Source: Paracoccaceae bacterium (GTDB taxonomy: Bacteria; Pseudomonadota; Alphaproteobacteria; Rhodobacterales; Rhodobacteraceae). From it: DNA of 55,890 nucleotides. The position numbers were made by a program, and so were the translations under genes. Positions 7,345 to 23,284 of this stretch are shown here, piece after piece. Under the pieces are notes generated by a model. The model was not told where the DNA came from. It did no database searches and was given only the letters and a program-made list of their open reading frames with translations. The number at the start of each line of letters is the position of its first letter. Positions within the stretch are counted from its first letter, which is position 1. The DNA lies in assembly GCA_026419405.1 (NCBI GenBank), contig JANZZL010000011.1, positions 1-55,890 of the forward strand, given 5' to 3'.

Positions 7345-7628
7345 CAGCCTTCGCCGTTCAGGCGGTCGCGCAGGCCCTTGCCGGTCTTGAAGAAGGGCAC
7401 GTGCTTCTCCTCGACCTCGACGGCGGCGCCGGTCCGCGGGTTGCGGCCGGTGCGGGCGTCGCGCTTCTTGACCGAGAACGCCCCGAAGCCCCGCAGCTCG
7501 ACGCGGTCGCCGCGCGCCATCGCCTCGATGATCTCCTCGAAGATCGTGTTGACGATGCGCTCGACGTCGCGCTGGAACAGGTGCGGGTTCTCCTCGGCGA
7601 TCTTCTGGATCAGTTCGGACCGGATCAT
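7344..7628 (-). CDS. ihfB: Integration host factor beta subunit
   Basis: 94 residues, the usual IHF-beta length. A DNA-bending HU/IHF-family protein that works as a heterodimer with IHF-alpha. Visible features are [17 protein letters not shown], the conserved core [25 protein letters not shown] whose proline arm intercalates into DNA, and the C-terminal [16 protein letters not shown]. The sequence GGGGAG sits 6 bases before the ATG. It follows rpsA on the same strand, the standard alphaproteobacterial order, but has its own likely promoter (7687-7714), and a terminator follows rpsA. Confidence 0.97.
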   Translation of the reverse strand: MIRSELIQKIAEENPHLFQRDVERIVNTIFEEIIEAMARGDRVELRGFGAFSVKKRDARTGRNPRTGAAVEVEEKHVPFFKTGKGLRDRLNGEG

Positions 7629-7686
7629 TCACGTCTCCCCGAAGCGTCTTCCGCTGCGTCGTTCTCGGTCAGCGCGCGCCTGCCGG

Positions 7687-7714
7687 ACTATAGAGCGATT
7701 CCCGCCGGTGAGAA
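7687..7714 (-). promoter_or_regulatory. Probable promoter of ihfB-lapA-trpF-trpB
   Basis: On the minus strand, TATAGT (7692-7687) serves as -10 and TTCTCA (7714-7709) as -35, separated by 16 bases. The ATG of ihfB is about 59 bases downstream of the -10. Confidence 0.5.
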
Positions 7715-7847
7715 ACGGAAAGGCGCCGCCCAGGCAGAAATTCCGCCGATGAATCCGGGGCTTCGCGCCGTTCGGGCGGCCGGCGCCGGCCTCGCCGCGG
7801 CCACGCGAGCGCCGCCGCGAATCGCTGCGGGGGGAGCGAAAGCGGAA

Positions 7848-7870
7848 ACGGCGCCCCGGGGGGGCGCCGT
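7848..7870 (-). terminator. Rho-independent-type terminator after rpsA
   Basis: A perfect 10-base-pair stem, ACGGCGCCCC (7848-7857) with GGGGCGCCGT (7861-7870), and a 3-base loop. On the minus strand it is followed by TTTCCGCTTTCG, which is unusually T-rich for this genome. It sits 38 bases past the rpsA stop. Confidence 0.75.
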
Positions 7871-7907
7871 CCGGCAGGTCTGCATCCGGGCGCCGTGAGC
7901 GGCGCGA

Positions 7908-9593
7908 TCAGGCGCCGCTCCGGCTCTTCAGCGCGGCGCCCAGGATGTCGCCCAGCGAGGCGCCGGAGTCCGAGGAACCGTACTGTTCGACGGCCTCCTT
8001 CTCCTCGGCGATCTCGCGCGCCTTGATCGAAAGACCCAGCTTGCGCGTCTTGGGATCGACGTTGGTCACGCGGACATCCACCTTGTCGCCCACCTGGAAG
8101 CGCTCGGGGCGCTGCTCGGAGCGGTCGCGCGACAGGTCGGACCGGCGGATGAACGACTTCATGCCGTTGTAGTCCACCTCGATCCCGCCGTCCTCGATCT
8201 TGGTGACCGTCACGGTGATGACCGAGCCGCGCTTCACCCCCTCGACCGCCTCGCTGAAGCTGTCGTCGCCCAGCGCCTTGATCGAGAGCGAGATCCGCTC
8301 CTTCTCGACGTCCACCTCGGTGACCACCGCCTTCACGACGTCGCCCTTGCGGTATTCCTGGATCGCCTCCTCGCCGCGCTTGTCCCAGCTCAGGTCGGAG
8401 AGGTGCACCATCCCGTCGATGTCGTGCTCGAGCCCGATGAACAGGCCGAACTCGGTGATGTTCTTCACCTCGCCCTCGATCTGGGTTCCCGGCGGATGGG
8501 TCTCGGCGAAGAGCTCCCAGGGGTTGCGCATCGTCTGCTTCAGCCCGAGCGAGACGCGGCGCTTCTGCTGGTCGATCTCCAGCACCATCACGTCCACCTC
8601 CTGCGAGGTGGAGACGATCTTGCCGGGATGCACGTTCTTCTTCGTCCAGCTCATCTCCGAGACATGGACGAGGCCCTCGATGCCCGGCTCCAGCTCCACG
8701 AAGGCGCCGTAGTCGGTGATGTTGGTGACCCGGCCGCGGTGCACCGAGCCGATCGGGAACTTCTTCTCCACCGTGTCCCACGGATCGGCCTGAAGCTGCT
8801 TCATGCCGAGCGAGATGCGGTGCGTCTCCTTGTTGATCTTGATGACCTGGACCTTCACGGTCTGGCCCATCTCGAGGATCTCGTTGGGGTGGTTGACGCG
8901 GCGCCATGCCATGTCGGTGACGTGCAGCAGGCCGTCCACGCCGCCGAGGTCCACGAAGGCGCCGTATTCGGTGAGGTTCTTCACCACGCCCTCGACCACG
9001 TCGCCCTCGGAGAGCTTGCCGATCACCTCGGCGCGCTGCTCGGCGCGCGATTCCTCGAGGATGGCGCGGCGCGAGACGACGATGTTGCCCCGCCGGCGGT
9101 CCATCTTGAGGATCTGGAACGGCTGCTTGAGGCCCATGAGCGGGCCGGCGTCGCGCACCGGGCGCACGTCCACCTGGCTGCCCGGAAGGAAGGCGACGGC
9201 GCCGCCGAGATCAACCGTGAAGCCGCCCTTGACGCGGTTGAAGATCGCACCCTCGACGCGCTCGTCGTTGGCATAGGCCTTCTCAAGCCGGTCCCACGCC
9301 TCCTCGCGGCGCGCCATCTCGCGGCTGATCACCGCCTCGCCGCGCGCGTTCTCGGCGGCGCGGAGATACACCTCGACCTCGTCGCCCACCTGGATCTCGG
9401 GCGGCTGGCCGGGGGAGGCGAATTCCTTGAGGTCGACGCGGCCCTCCATCTTGTAGCCGACATCGATGATGGCCTGGCCCGCCTCGATGGCGATCACCTT
9501 GCCCTTGACGACACTGCCCTCCTCGGGCGTGTCGATCTCGAAGCTTTCCTTGAGGAGGGCCTCGAATTCCTCCATCGTCGCTTTAGCGCACAT
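7908..9593 (-). CDS. rpsA: 30S ribosomal protein S1
   Basis: 561 residues with six S1 RNA-binding repeats, matching the long S1 of proteobacteria. It binds mRNA and helps initiate translation of transcripts with weak Shine-Dalgarno sequences. The N-terminus MEEFEALLKESFE binds the small subunit in known S1 proteins. Repeats are recognisable by 'G..v.G.V..i..yGafVdl' units such as NLTEYGAFVDLGGVDGLLHVTDMAW and NITDYGAFVELEPGIEGLVH. A promoter lies at 9752-9780 and a terminator at 7848-7870. The usual upstream neighbours cmk and aroA are replaced here by ppsR and the photosynthesis cluster. Confidence 0.98.
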   Translation of the reverse strand: MCAKATMEEFEALLKESFEIDTPEEGSVVKGKVIAIEAGQAIIDVGYKMEGRVDLKEFASPGQPPEIQVGDEVEVYLRAAENARGEAVISREMARREEAWDRLEKAYANDERVEGAIFNRVKGGFTVDLGGAVAFLPGSQVDVRPVRDAGPLMGLKQPFQILKMDRRRGNIVVSRRAILEESRAEQRAEVIGKLSEGDVVEGVVKNLTEYGAFVDLGGVDGLLHVTDMAWRRVNHPNEILEMGQTVKVQVIKINKETHRISLGMKQLQADPWDTVEKKFPIGSVHRGRVTNITDYGAFVELEPGIEGLVHVSEMSWTKKNVHPGKIVSTSQEVDVMVLEIDQQKRRVSLGLKQTMRNPWELFAETHPPGTQIEGEVKNITEFGLFIGLEHDIDGMVHLSDLSWDKRGEEAIQEYRKGDVVKAVVTEVDVEKERISLSIKALGDDSFSEAVEGVKRGSVITVTVTKIEDGGIEVDYNGMKSFIRRSDLSRDRSEQRPERFQVGDKVDVRVTNVDPKTRKLGLSIKAREIAEEKEAVEQYGSSDSGASLGDILGAALKSRSGA

Positions 9594-9751
9594 GCGTCTT
9601 CGGTATCCTTTGCGTCATGTTCCGGGCCAGGCGGTTGTCTCCGCCGGTCTGGGGTTGGTCCTCGCCGCGCCGTGCCGAAAACAAGAAGGGCCGGTGCTGA
9701 TCCCGACCCTGCTCCGCGGCGCCGTCTGTTGCGGCCTGCTCGACCCCGGCG

Positions 9752-9780
9752 GCTATAGAGGCTCGCGCGGCGCAAGGCAA
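9752..9780 (-). promoter_or_regulatory. Probable promoter of rpsA
   Basis: On the minus strand, TTGCCT (9780-9775) and TATAGC (9757-9752) are separated by exactly 17 bases. The resulting leader before the rpsA ATG (9593) is about 150 bases, consistent with the long regulated leaders known for rpsA. Confidence 0.6.
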
Positions 9781-9814
9781 GCGCTTCGCGCCGCCCCGCG
9801 CGAAGGCCCGCCTC

Positions 9815-11236
9815 TCAGCCCTCGCCGTCCTTGCCGAGCAGCCCGAACTTGCGCAGCTTCACGTAGAGGCTCTGCCGCGACAGCCCCAGCATCTCGGCCG
9901 CCGCCACGCGGTTGTTCCGCGTGAGCTCGATCGCCGTCTCGATGCACATGCGCTCGACGACGTCGGTCGTCTCGGCCACGATGTCCTTCAGCGTGGCCGA
10001 CCCGACCAGCTCCATCACGCTGCGCACCGAGTCGTTGGAGACCGACATCGCCGGCCGCCGCACCGCCTCGACCCGGCTCGCGTCGCGCAGCACGAAGACG
10101 TAGGCGGGGTGGGTGCGGTCGTTGAGGTAGGTGGCCGAGAGCTCGACCGGCGTCTGGCCGCCGAACTCGCCCAGGATCTTGGTCGCGTAGAGCCGCATGT
10201 GCCCGGACCGCGCGGCATTGTCGAGCAGCACCTTCAGGTCGACGCTGCCGCGGGCCAGGAAATCGCCGAGGCTGCGGCCCTTGACGGCGGTCAGGTGCGC
10301 CGCGTCGGCAAGCTTCAGGAAGCTTTCGTTCGCCGCCCGGATCACCCCCTCGCGGTCGGTGAACACGATGGCGTCGACGCCCTCCTGGTAGAGCGCCGAG
10401 AGGTTCTCGGTCAGCTCGTCGGCGACCATGTCGGCCTCCTCGGCCGGGTCGATCCGGCAGAGCAGGATGCGTTCGCCCGCGGCGCGGAAGATCGTGGGGT
10501 TGACGAGAACCTTCCGCTTCGACCGCCGCGTCTGCAGTTCGATCTGCACGCCGCCGTCCATCATCGCGTTCGACTTCAGGCTTTCCAGGAACTCGCCCCG
10601 CCGGCGCCCTTCGAACTCCTGCGCGAAGGCGGCGCCGATCAGGTCGGCCCGGGCGCCGCCGAGCAGCACCGCCGCCGGCCCGTTCAGATCGACGATCCGC
10701 CCCGAGTTCATGTTGACGAAGACCATCGCCTCGCGGCTGGCCTCCATCAGCACCCGGTAGCGGGTGTCGTATTCCCGCTGCGCCTCGTAGTCGCGTTCGA
10801 GCGCGAGCTGCGCCTTGACGAGCTGCTGCTGCATCTCGGCGATCGGCCGCAGGTCGCGGCCCAGCATCAGCACCGCCCCGTCGGGGCCGACGCGATGGAA
10901 CGAGTAGCGCACCGGAAACTCCCAGGCGCTGGCCCCGTCCACGTGGTTGAGCTCGATCGCCCGTGTCGGTTGGCTGCCCGAGGCGAAGGCGTCGAGCTGC
11001 CGGTCGAGCTTGGGGATGCTCTCGCGCGTGAGGAACTCGCGCAGGTCGCGCCCCTCCCAGTGCTCCAGCTTGCCGAAGCTGCGGTGATTGGGGTTGACCA
11101 GCACCGAGAGGACCGTTCCCTCGACCGACACCACAACGGCGAGATCGGCCGCCGTCGCGATGATGTCGCCGAGCAGTTCCGGCGCGATCAGCGGAATGGC
11201 GCCCCCTGACCAGTATTTGGTGCCCCGCGTCGTCAC
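9815..11236 (-). CDS. ppsR: PpsR/CrtJ aerobic repressor of photosynthesis genes
   Basis: 473 residues from the GTG at 11236 (VTTRGTKYW), which matches the family length of about 465-480; in-frame ATGs at 11314 and 11356 would add unrelated N-terminal residues and run into aerR. PpsR binds TGT-N12-ACA sites and represses bch, crt and related genes in oxygen and light. Three PAS-like regions (roughly residues 20-120, 155-265 and 280-395) surround a Q-linker (EMQQQLVKAQLALERDY). A FIS-type helix-turn-helix closes the protein: RVAAAEMLGLSRQSLYVKLRKFGL. Cysteines at about 260 (ILLCR) and 431 (ERMCIE, near the helix-turn-helix) may correspond to the redox cysteines described in Rhodobacter PpsR/CrtJ. 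aerR lies 38 bases upstream on the same strand, and four matching operators are in this window. Confidence 0.95.
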   Translation of the reverse strand: MTTRGTKYWSGGAIPLIAPELLGDIIATAADLAVVVSVEGTVLSVLVNPNHRSFGKLEHWEGRDLREFLTRESIPKLDRQLDAFASGSQPTRAIELNHVDGASAWEFPVRYSFHRVGPDGAVLMLGRDLRPIAEMQQQLVKAQLALERDYEAQREYDTRYRVLMEASREAMVFVNMNSGRIVDLNGPAAVLLGGARADLIGAAFAQEFEGRRRGEFLESLKSNAMMDGGVQIELQTRRSKRKVLVNPTIFRAAGERILLCRIDPAEEADMVADELTENLSALYQEGVDAIVFTDREGVIRAANESFLKLADAAHLTAVKGRSLGDFLARGSVDLKVLLDNAARSGHMRLYATKILGEFGGQTPVELSATYLNDRTHPAYVFVLRDASRVEAVRRPAMSVSNDSVRSVMELVGSATLKDIVAETTDVVERMCIETAIELTRNNRVAAAEMLGLSRQSLYVKLRKFGLLGKDGEG

Positions 11237-11274
11237 GGGCTTTCTGCCAGGCGAAGGGTCCGGTCCCGCGTCAT

Positions 11275-12075
11275 CTAGCTCCTCGTCGCGGAGCGGCCGC
11301 CTGCGGGATGGCATGTCGTGAGGCCGCAAAGTCTCAACGCCTCCCGCACGTCGCACGTCGCATGATCGACACCTGTGATGGCCTTCGCGTCACGATCGGT
11401 ATCGAGGATCGACCCGCCGAGGGCGATCGGCGCCACCGACTGCACCGCAAGCCTGATTCTCTTGACCAGATCGCGGACGGATTCAAGCCGGACGCTCGCG
11501 GACGCCGAGACCAGGACCGCGTCGAACCGCTTGCTGTCGAGAAGGCCGATGATCTCCTCGTCGGTCTGCCCGAGCGAGAGGCGCGTCGAGATCCGCGCGC
11601 GGCGCAGCTGCCCGGCCACGACCATCGCCCCGAGCGTGTGCGCATCGTCGCGGCAGACGATCAGGATCACGTTCGGCGCGAGCGGATCCGAAAGCGCCTC
11701 CTCCGACCACTCCGGGCCGAGCTCGCGCAGCATGGCCTGAAGCCGGGCGCTGCCGATGGTCACCTCGGCGAAGCTCAGCGAGTCCTCGCACCAGCGCTCT
11801 CCCAGACGGCGCGAGACCTCGGGGATGTAGACGTCGGCAATCGCCTCCCAGGCAATGCCGCGGCGGCGCATCTCGGCCACCGCCCGCCGGCCCGCGTCCC
11901 GCTCCGGGCTGAGGACGGCCGCCTCGAGGGCGCGCAGATGGCGCTCGTCCGGCGTCACGCGGACCGGACCGAGCGCCGCCACCACCGGGATGACCCCGGG
12001 GTCTCGGCCCTGCGTCGCGACGGCGCCGCTGGTGTCGGGCATCCGCGAGATCGCGGCCTTGGGTCCGTCAGACAT
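11275..12075 (-). CDS. aerR: AerR/PpaA cobalamin-binding antirepressor
   Basis: 266 residues from the ATG at 12075, chosen for the GGGAAGG about 8 bases upstream. AerR/PpaA is a B12-binding light and redox cofactor that modulates PpsR/CrtJ. The N-terminal helical part (about 40-120) contains WEAIADVYIPEVSRRLGERWCED, typical of the four-helix cap of B12-binding regulators. The Rossmann-like B12 domain (about 130-245) carries D-A-H-T-L-G with the histidine at about residue 146, the position of the cobalt ligand described for AerR, and the loop LVSASAS. It is transcribed divergently from bchF, and a perfect PpsR palindrome lies about 100 bases upstream, so PpsR probably controls its own partner. 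Confidence 0.93.
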   Translation of the reverse strand: MSDGPKAAISRMPDTSGAVATQGRDPGVIPVVAALGPVRVTPDERHLRALEAAVLSPERDAGRRAVAEMRRRGIAWEAIADVYIPEVSRRLGERWCEDSLSFAEVTIGSARLQAMLRELGPEWSEEALSDPLAPNVILIVCRDDAHTLGAMVVAGQLRRARISTRLSLGQTDEEIIGLLDSKRFDAVLVSASASVRLESVRDLVKRIRLAVQSVAPIALGGSILDTDRDAKAITGVDHATCDVREALRLCGLTTCHPAGGRSATRS

Positions 12076-12177
12076 CGTCCCCATCCTTCCCGCTGCGGCC
12101 CGCCCGGCCATCGGCCGGACAGGGCGCCGGACTGTCGCCCGGGGCCGCGCCTCCACCCTCTGCCTCACGGGGCGCGA

Positions 12178-12195
12178 TGTCAAACCGAATTGACA
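12178..12195. promoter_or_regulatory. PpsR (CrtJ) operator upstream of aerR and bchF
   Basis: TGTCAAACCGAATTGACA is a perfect TGT-N12-ACA palindrome, with the preferred TGTCA/TTGACA flanks on both sides. It starts 147 bases from the second operator, an integral number of helical turns at 10.5 bases per turn. Confidence 0.88.
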
Positions 12196-12324
12196 GGACA
12201 AGGCTGCGCGATGCGACGATTCGTCTGGTCATGGCCCGAAATCCCCCTGATCCATGACACTTCTCCGGTGCTTCCCGCGCCGCCGGCGCCCCCGACACCT
12301 TGGCCCGACTGTAAACTTGGCGAC

Positions 12325-14182
<1,858 letters not shown>

Positions 14183-14187
14183 CCGGC

Positions 14188-14240
14188 ACCTTCATCCTGT
14201 CGCAAATACTCCGGGGTCCGGGGCAGAGCCCCGGGGGGCG
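14188..14240 (-). repeat. Dispersed hairpin-tail repeat, copy A
   Basis: Inverted orientation. On the minus strand it reads as a GC-rich hairpin (stem CCGGGGC/GCCCCGG, 14218-14224 with 14228-14234) followed by GAGTATTTGCGACAGGATGA. It fills most of the gap between bchN and bchB. In this orientation the hairpin end faces bchB, and its GGGGGG lies close before the bchB ATG. The tail is nearly identical to that of copy E at 55587-55643. Confidence 0.8.
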
Positions 14241-14243
14241 GCC

Positions 14244-15798
14244 ATGAAGCTCACGGTCTGGACATACGAGGGCCCGCCCCACGTCGGCGCGATGCGCGTG
14301 GCCACCGGCATGGAAGGTCTGCACTTCGTGCTCCACGCGCCGCAGGGCGACACCTACGCCGACCTGCTCTTCACCATGATCGAACGGCGCGACCGCCGTC
14401 CGCCGGTCACCTACACCACCTTCCAGGCGCGCGACCTCGGCGGCGACACCGCGAACCTGTTCCGGACCGCCTGCCGCGAGGCCTGGGAGCGCTTCCGCCC
14501 CGAGGCGCTGATCGTCGGGGCCTCCTGCACGGCGGAACTGATCCAGGACGACCCCGGCGGGCTTGCCGAGAGCATGGGCCTGCCGGTGCCGGTCGTCGCG
14601 CTCGAGCTGCCCTCCTACCAGCGCAAGGAGAACTTCGGCACCGACGAGACCTTCCTGCGGCTGGTGCGCGCCCTCGCCCGGCCCGCGGCGCGGACACCGC
14701 AGGTGACGGCGAACCTGATCGGGCCGACGGCGCTCGGCTTCCGCCACCGCGACGACGTGGCGGAGGTGACGCGGCTCCTCGCCGAGATGGGCATCGCGGT
14801 CAATGTCGTCGCCCCGCTCGGCGCGCGGCCTTGCGACATCGCGCGCCTCGGCGCGGCGCATCTCAACGTGCTGATGTATCCCGAGCACGGCGAGGCCGCC
14901 GCGCGCTGGATGGAGCGCGAGCTCGGCCAGCCCTACACGAAGACCGTGCCGATCGGCGTCGGGGCCACCCGCGCCTTCCTCGCCGAGGTCTCGCAGCTCA
15001 CCGGCCTGCCGGTCCGGGCCGACACCTCGCGGCTCAGGCTGCCCTGGTGGTCGCGCTCGGTCGACTCGACCTACCTCACCGGGAAGCGCGTCTTCGTCTT
15101 CGGCGACGGCACCCACGCGATGGCCGCCGCCCGCGTCGCGCGCGACGAGATCGGCTTCGAGGTCGTGGGCCTCGGCTGCTACAACCGCGAGATGGCCCGC
15201 CCCGTCCGGGCCCTGGCGAAGGAATTCGGGCTCGAGGCGCTGATCACCGACGACTACCTCGAGGTCGAGGCGGCGATCGAGCGGCTCGCGCCCGAACTCG
15301 TCCTCGGCACGCAGATGGAACGCCACACGGCCAAGCGCCTCGGCATCCCCTGCGCGGTGATCTCGGCACCGGTGCACGTGCAGGACTTCCCCGCCCGCTA
15401 CGCCCCGCAGATGGGATGGGAGGGGGCGAACGTCCTCTTCGACACCTTCGTGCATCCCCTCGTCATGGGGCTCGAGGAGCACCTGCTGCACATGTTCCGC
15501 GAGGATTTCGAGTTCCACGACGCGGCGGGCCCCAGCCACCACGGCGCGCGGGCGCCGCGGTCGGCGGCGGTGGGGGGGCCGCCCCCGGACGCCGGCGCCT
15601 CGGCCGACGCCCCCCGGAACCCTCCGGCGGGGCGGGATGCGGGCGCCGGGGTCGTGTGGCTTCCCGCGGCCGAGACCGAGCTCAGGAAGGTGCCGTTCTT
15701 CGTGCGCGGCAAGGCGCGGCGCAACACCGAGGCCTATGCCGCCGAGCGCGGGATCGCGGAGATCGGCGTCGAGACGCTCTACGAGGCGAAGGCCCACT

Positions 15799-15809
<11 letters not shown>
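14244..15809 (+). CDS. bchB: Dark-operative protochlorophyllide reductase, B subunit
   Basis: 521 residues, family-typical. It partners BchN. Asp36 (APQGDTY) is the unusual carboxylate cluster ligand described for BchB, and Cys95 (GASCTAEL) is the conserved cysteine near the active site. The nitrogenase-like fold covers residues 1-425. A Pro/Ala/Gly-rich linker (about 428-470, including [12 protein letters not shown]) leads to the C-terminal domain (about 470-521, [20 protein letters not shown]) that closes over the substrate. The linker DNA at 15571-15590 is unusually G- and C-run-rich. Its last 11 bases overlap the bchH start. Confidence 0.97.
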
Positions 15810-20349
<4,540 letters not shown>

Positions 20350-20350
<1 letters not shown>

Positions 20351-21030
20351 TGAGCTACGAGGCCACCCGCGACCGGCTGGAGCGCTACTTCGACCGCACC
20401 GCCGCGCCGGCCTGGGAGCGGCTGACCTCGGACGCGCCGGTGAGCCGCATCCGCCAGACGGTGCGCGAGGGGCGCGATGCGATGCGCGCGGCGCTGCTCG
20501 ACCGCCTGCCGGCGGACCTCGCGGGCGCGCGGGTGCTCGACGCGGGCGCCGGCGCCGGGCAGATGACCGAGGCGCTCGCCCGCCGCGGGGCGCGGGTGGT
20601 GGCGGCCGACATCTCGCCCTCGCTGCTCGCGGTGGCGCGGCGGCGCATCCCCGCCCCTCTGCACGCCCGCATCGACTTCGTGGCGGGCGACATGCTCGAC
20701 GAGCGCCTCGGCGCCTTCGACCACGTGGTGGCGATGGACAGCCTGATCCACTACCAGGCCGCCGACATCGGCGCCGCGCTCGCCCGGCTCGGCCGGCGCA
20801 CCGCGGGCTCGATCCTCTTCACCATCGCGCCGCGCACGCCGCTGCTCATGCTGATGTGGGCGGCCGGGCGGTTCTTCCCCCGGTCGGACCGCTCGCCCGC
20901 GATCGTGCCGCATGCGGACGCGGCGATCCGTGCGGCGCTGGCCTCGGCCGGTGCGGAAGGCACGCTGAGGCGGATCGCGCGCATCGCGCGGGGCTTCTAC
21001 ATCTCGCAGGCGATGGAGTTCCGGCCATGA
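20350..21030 (+). CDS. bchM: Magnesium protoporphyrin IX methyltransferase
   Basis: 226 residues. A SAM-dependent methyltransferase producing Mg-protoporphyrin IX monomethyl ester, the substrate of the ring E cyclase encoded downstream (acsF). The Rossmann SAM motif ARVLDAGAGAGQMTEALARRG (about 59-79) and the acidic end of the second strand VVAADISPSLL are visible, followed by MDSLIHYQ. It overlaps bchL by one base and lhaA by four (ATGA), so translation is probably coupled on both sides. Confidence 0.96.
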
Positions 21031-22466
21031 TCCCGCGCCGGTCCCTCATGCGGCTGACGGCCCGCTTCCTGCCCTTCGCCGACGCGGCCTCGGACGGGCT
21101 GCCGATGGGCCAGCTCCTCCGGCTGAGCCTGTTCCAGGTGTCGGTCGGCATGGCCTCGGTGATGCTGCTCGGCACGCTGAACCGGGTGATGATCGTCGAG
21201 CTCTCGGTGCCCGCGATGATCGTCGCCGCGATGATCGCGCTTCCGGTGCTTTCGGCGCCGTTCCGGGCGCTGCTCGGCCACCGGTCCGACAACCACCGTT
21301 CGGCGCTCGGCTGGAAGCGGGTGCCCTACCTGTGGTTCGGCACGCTCTGGCAGATGGGCGGGCTCGCCATCATGCCGGCCTCGCTCCTCGTCCTCGGCGG
21401 CAACCCGACCTACGACGTGCCCTTCTCGGGCGAGGTTCTGGCCGCGCTGGCCTTCCTGATGACCGGGATCGGCATGCACATGACGCAGACCGCGGGCCTC
21501 GCGCTGGCCTCCGACCGCGCGGACGACGCCACGCGGCCGCGGGTGGTGGCGCTGCTCTACGTGATGTTCCTGATCGGCATGGCGATCTCGGCCATCGCGA
21601 TCGGCACGCTGCTGAGGGACTTCGACGGGATCCGGCTGATCCAGGTGGTGCAGGGCACGGCGGTGATGACGGTGGCCCTGAACCTCGTCGCGCTCTGGAG
21701 GCAGGAGAAGGTCCGCCCGATGACCCGCGACGAGCGCGCGGCGCCGATGCCGCGCCTGCGCGATGCCTGGGCCGACCTCGCCCGCGGCGGGCCGGCGGGC
21801 CGGCTCGTCGCGGTGGTGTTCCTCGGCACCATGGCCTTCAACATGCAGGACGTGCTGCTCGAGCCCTATGGCGGCGAGGTGCTGGGCCTGCCGGTCGCGG
21901 CGACCACGCTGCTTACCGCGATGTGGGCGGCCGGCGCGCTCCTCGCCTTCGGGCTGGCGGCGCGCTGGCTCGCCGGCGGGCTCGACCCCTACCGGATGGG
22001 CGCGCGGGGGCTTCTGGTCGGCCTCGCCGCCTTCCCGGCGGTGATCTTCGCGGCGCCGCTCGCCTCGGCGCCGCTGTTCTTCGCCGGGGCCGCGATGATC
22101 GGCTTCGGCGGCGGGCTCTTCGCCGTCGCGACGCTGACGGCGGCGATGACCATGCCGGCCGAGGGGCTTGCGGGCCGCGGCCTCGCGCTCGGCGCCTGGG
22201 GCGCGGCGCAGGCGACCGCCGTCGGGCTCGCGACCCTGATCGGCGGGACGCTGCGCGACGTCATCAACCACGCCGCGGCCGCCGGCCACCTGGGGCCCGC
22301 GATGGAGGCGCCGGCGATCGGCTACTCCTTCGTCTACCACCTCGAGACCGGGCTCGTCTTCGCCACGCTGGTCGCGCTGGCGCCGCTCGTCCGGCACCGC
22401 CCGCCCGTCCCGTCCGCCGCCCGAACCGAAACCGCCGGGATCGGCCTCGCCGACTTCCCGACCTGA
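21027..22466 (+). CDS. lhaA: LhaA/PucC-family light-harvesting complex assembly protein
   Basis: 479 residues with about 12 hydrophobic segments. A member of the PucC/LhaA branch of the major facilitator fold; it helps insert or assemble LH1 antenna complexes and may handle pigment in the membrane. Recognisable blocks are [46 protein letters not shown] (the cytoplasmic loop), [17 protein letters not shown], and [17 protein letters not shown]. The position between bchM and puhA is exactly that of lhaA in Rhodobacter. It could instead be called PucC by similarity, but the context decides for lhaA. Confidence 0.93.
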   Translation: MIPRRSLMRLTARFLPFADAASDGLPMGQLLRLSLFQVSVGMASVMLLGTLNRVMIVELSVPAMIVAAMIALPVLSAPFRALLGHRSDNHRSALGWKRVPYLWFGTLWQMGGLAIMPASLLVLGGNPTYDVPFSGEVLAALAFLMTGIGMHMTQTAGLALASDRADDATRPRVVALLYVMFLIGMAISAIAIGTLLRDFDGIRLIQVVQGTAVMTVALNLVALWRQEKVRPMTRDERAAPMPRLRDAWADLARGGPAGRLVAVVFLGTMAFNMQDVLLEPYGGEVLGLPVAATTLLTAMWAAGALLAFGLAARWLAGGLDPYRMGARGLLVGLAAFPAVIFAAPLASAPLFFAGAAMIGFGGGLFAVATLTAAMTMPAEGLAGRGLALGAWGAAQATAVGLATLIGGTLRDVINHAAAAGHLGPAMEAPAIGYSFVYHLETGLVFATLVALAPLVRHRPPVPSAARTETAGIGLADFPT

Positions 22467-22488
22467 CCGCCGAGAAAGGGGAGAACCC

Positions 22489-23268
22489 ATGACCAACGCA
22501 TTCTTCGGCAACTTCGACCTCGCCAGCCTGGCGATCTGGCTCTTCTGGGTCTTCTTCGCGCTGCTGATCTACTACCTGCAGACCGAGAACATGCGCGAGG
22601 GCTACCCGCTCGAGACCGACGACGGCGCGCTTTCGCCGAACCAGGGCATGTTCCCGGTGCCCGATCCCAAGACCTTCCGCCTGCCGCACGGGCGCGGCAC
22701 GGTCACGGTTCCCTCGGCCGAGAACGAGGCGGCCCACCGCCGCACCGATCTGGCGCTGCGCAAGACGGCGGCCGGCAACGGCTTTCCCTTCGAGCCCACG
22801 GGCGATCCGCTGGCCGACGGCGTGGGCCCGGCCTCCTGGGCGCCGCGGCGCGACGTGCCGGAGCTGGACGGGAAGGGGCACCCGAAGATCGTGCCGATGG
22901 CGCGCCACGGCCAGTTCCACGTCGCCGCCGGACGCGACCCGCGGGGCCTTCCGGTCGAGGCGGGCGACGGCGAGATCGTCGGCACCGTCAGCGACATGTG
23001 GATCGACGAGCCCGAACAGCTCGTGCGCTACCTCGAGATCGCGCTCGACGCGGCGCATGGCGGCGGCAAGCGGCTCGCGCCGATCCAGCTCGCCAGGATC
23101 AAGTCCGACCGCGTGAAGATCCGCGCCCTCTTCGGACGCCACTTCGCCGGGGTGCCGCAGACCCGTTCGCCGGAACAGGTCACGCTGCTCGAGGAGGACA
23201 AGATCTGCGCCTACTACGGCGGCGGCAAGCTCTATGCCTCGGCCGCGCGGCTGGAGCCGCAGCTCTGA
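22489..23268 (+). CDS. puhA: Photosynthetic reaction centre H subunit
   Basis: 259 residues. Single-spanning subunit that caps the cytoplasmic face of the L/M pair and controls proton uptake to QB. The transmembrane helix is at about residues 12-30 ([18 protein letters not shown]), followed by the conserved [11 protein letters not shown]. The cytoplasmic PRC-barrel domain covers about 100-250 (for example [20 protein letters not shown]). GGGGAG precedes the ATG at a good distance. The partner L and M genes (puf) are not in this window. Confidence 0.97.
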   Translation: MTNAFFGNFDLASLAIWLFWVFFALLIYYLQTENMREGYPLETDDGALSPNQGMFPVPDPKTFRLPHGRGTVTVPSAENEAAHRRTDLALRKTAAGNGFPFEPTGDPLADGVGPASWAPRRDVPELDGKGHPKIVPMARHGQFHVAAGRDPRGLPVEAGDGEIVGTVSDMWIDEPEQLVRYLEIALDAAHGGGKRLAPIQLARIKSDRVKIRALFGRHFAGVPQTRSPEQVTLLEEDKICAYYGGGKLYASAARLEPQL

Positions 23269-23284
23269 ACCGGGAGGGGCTGCC

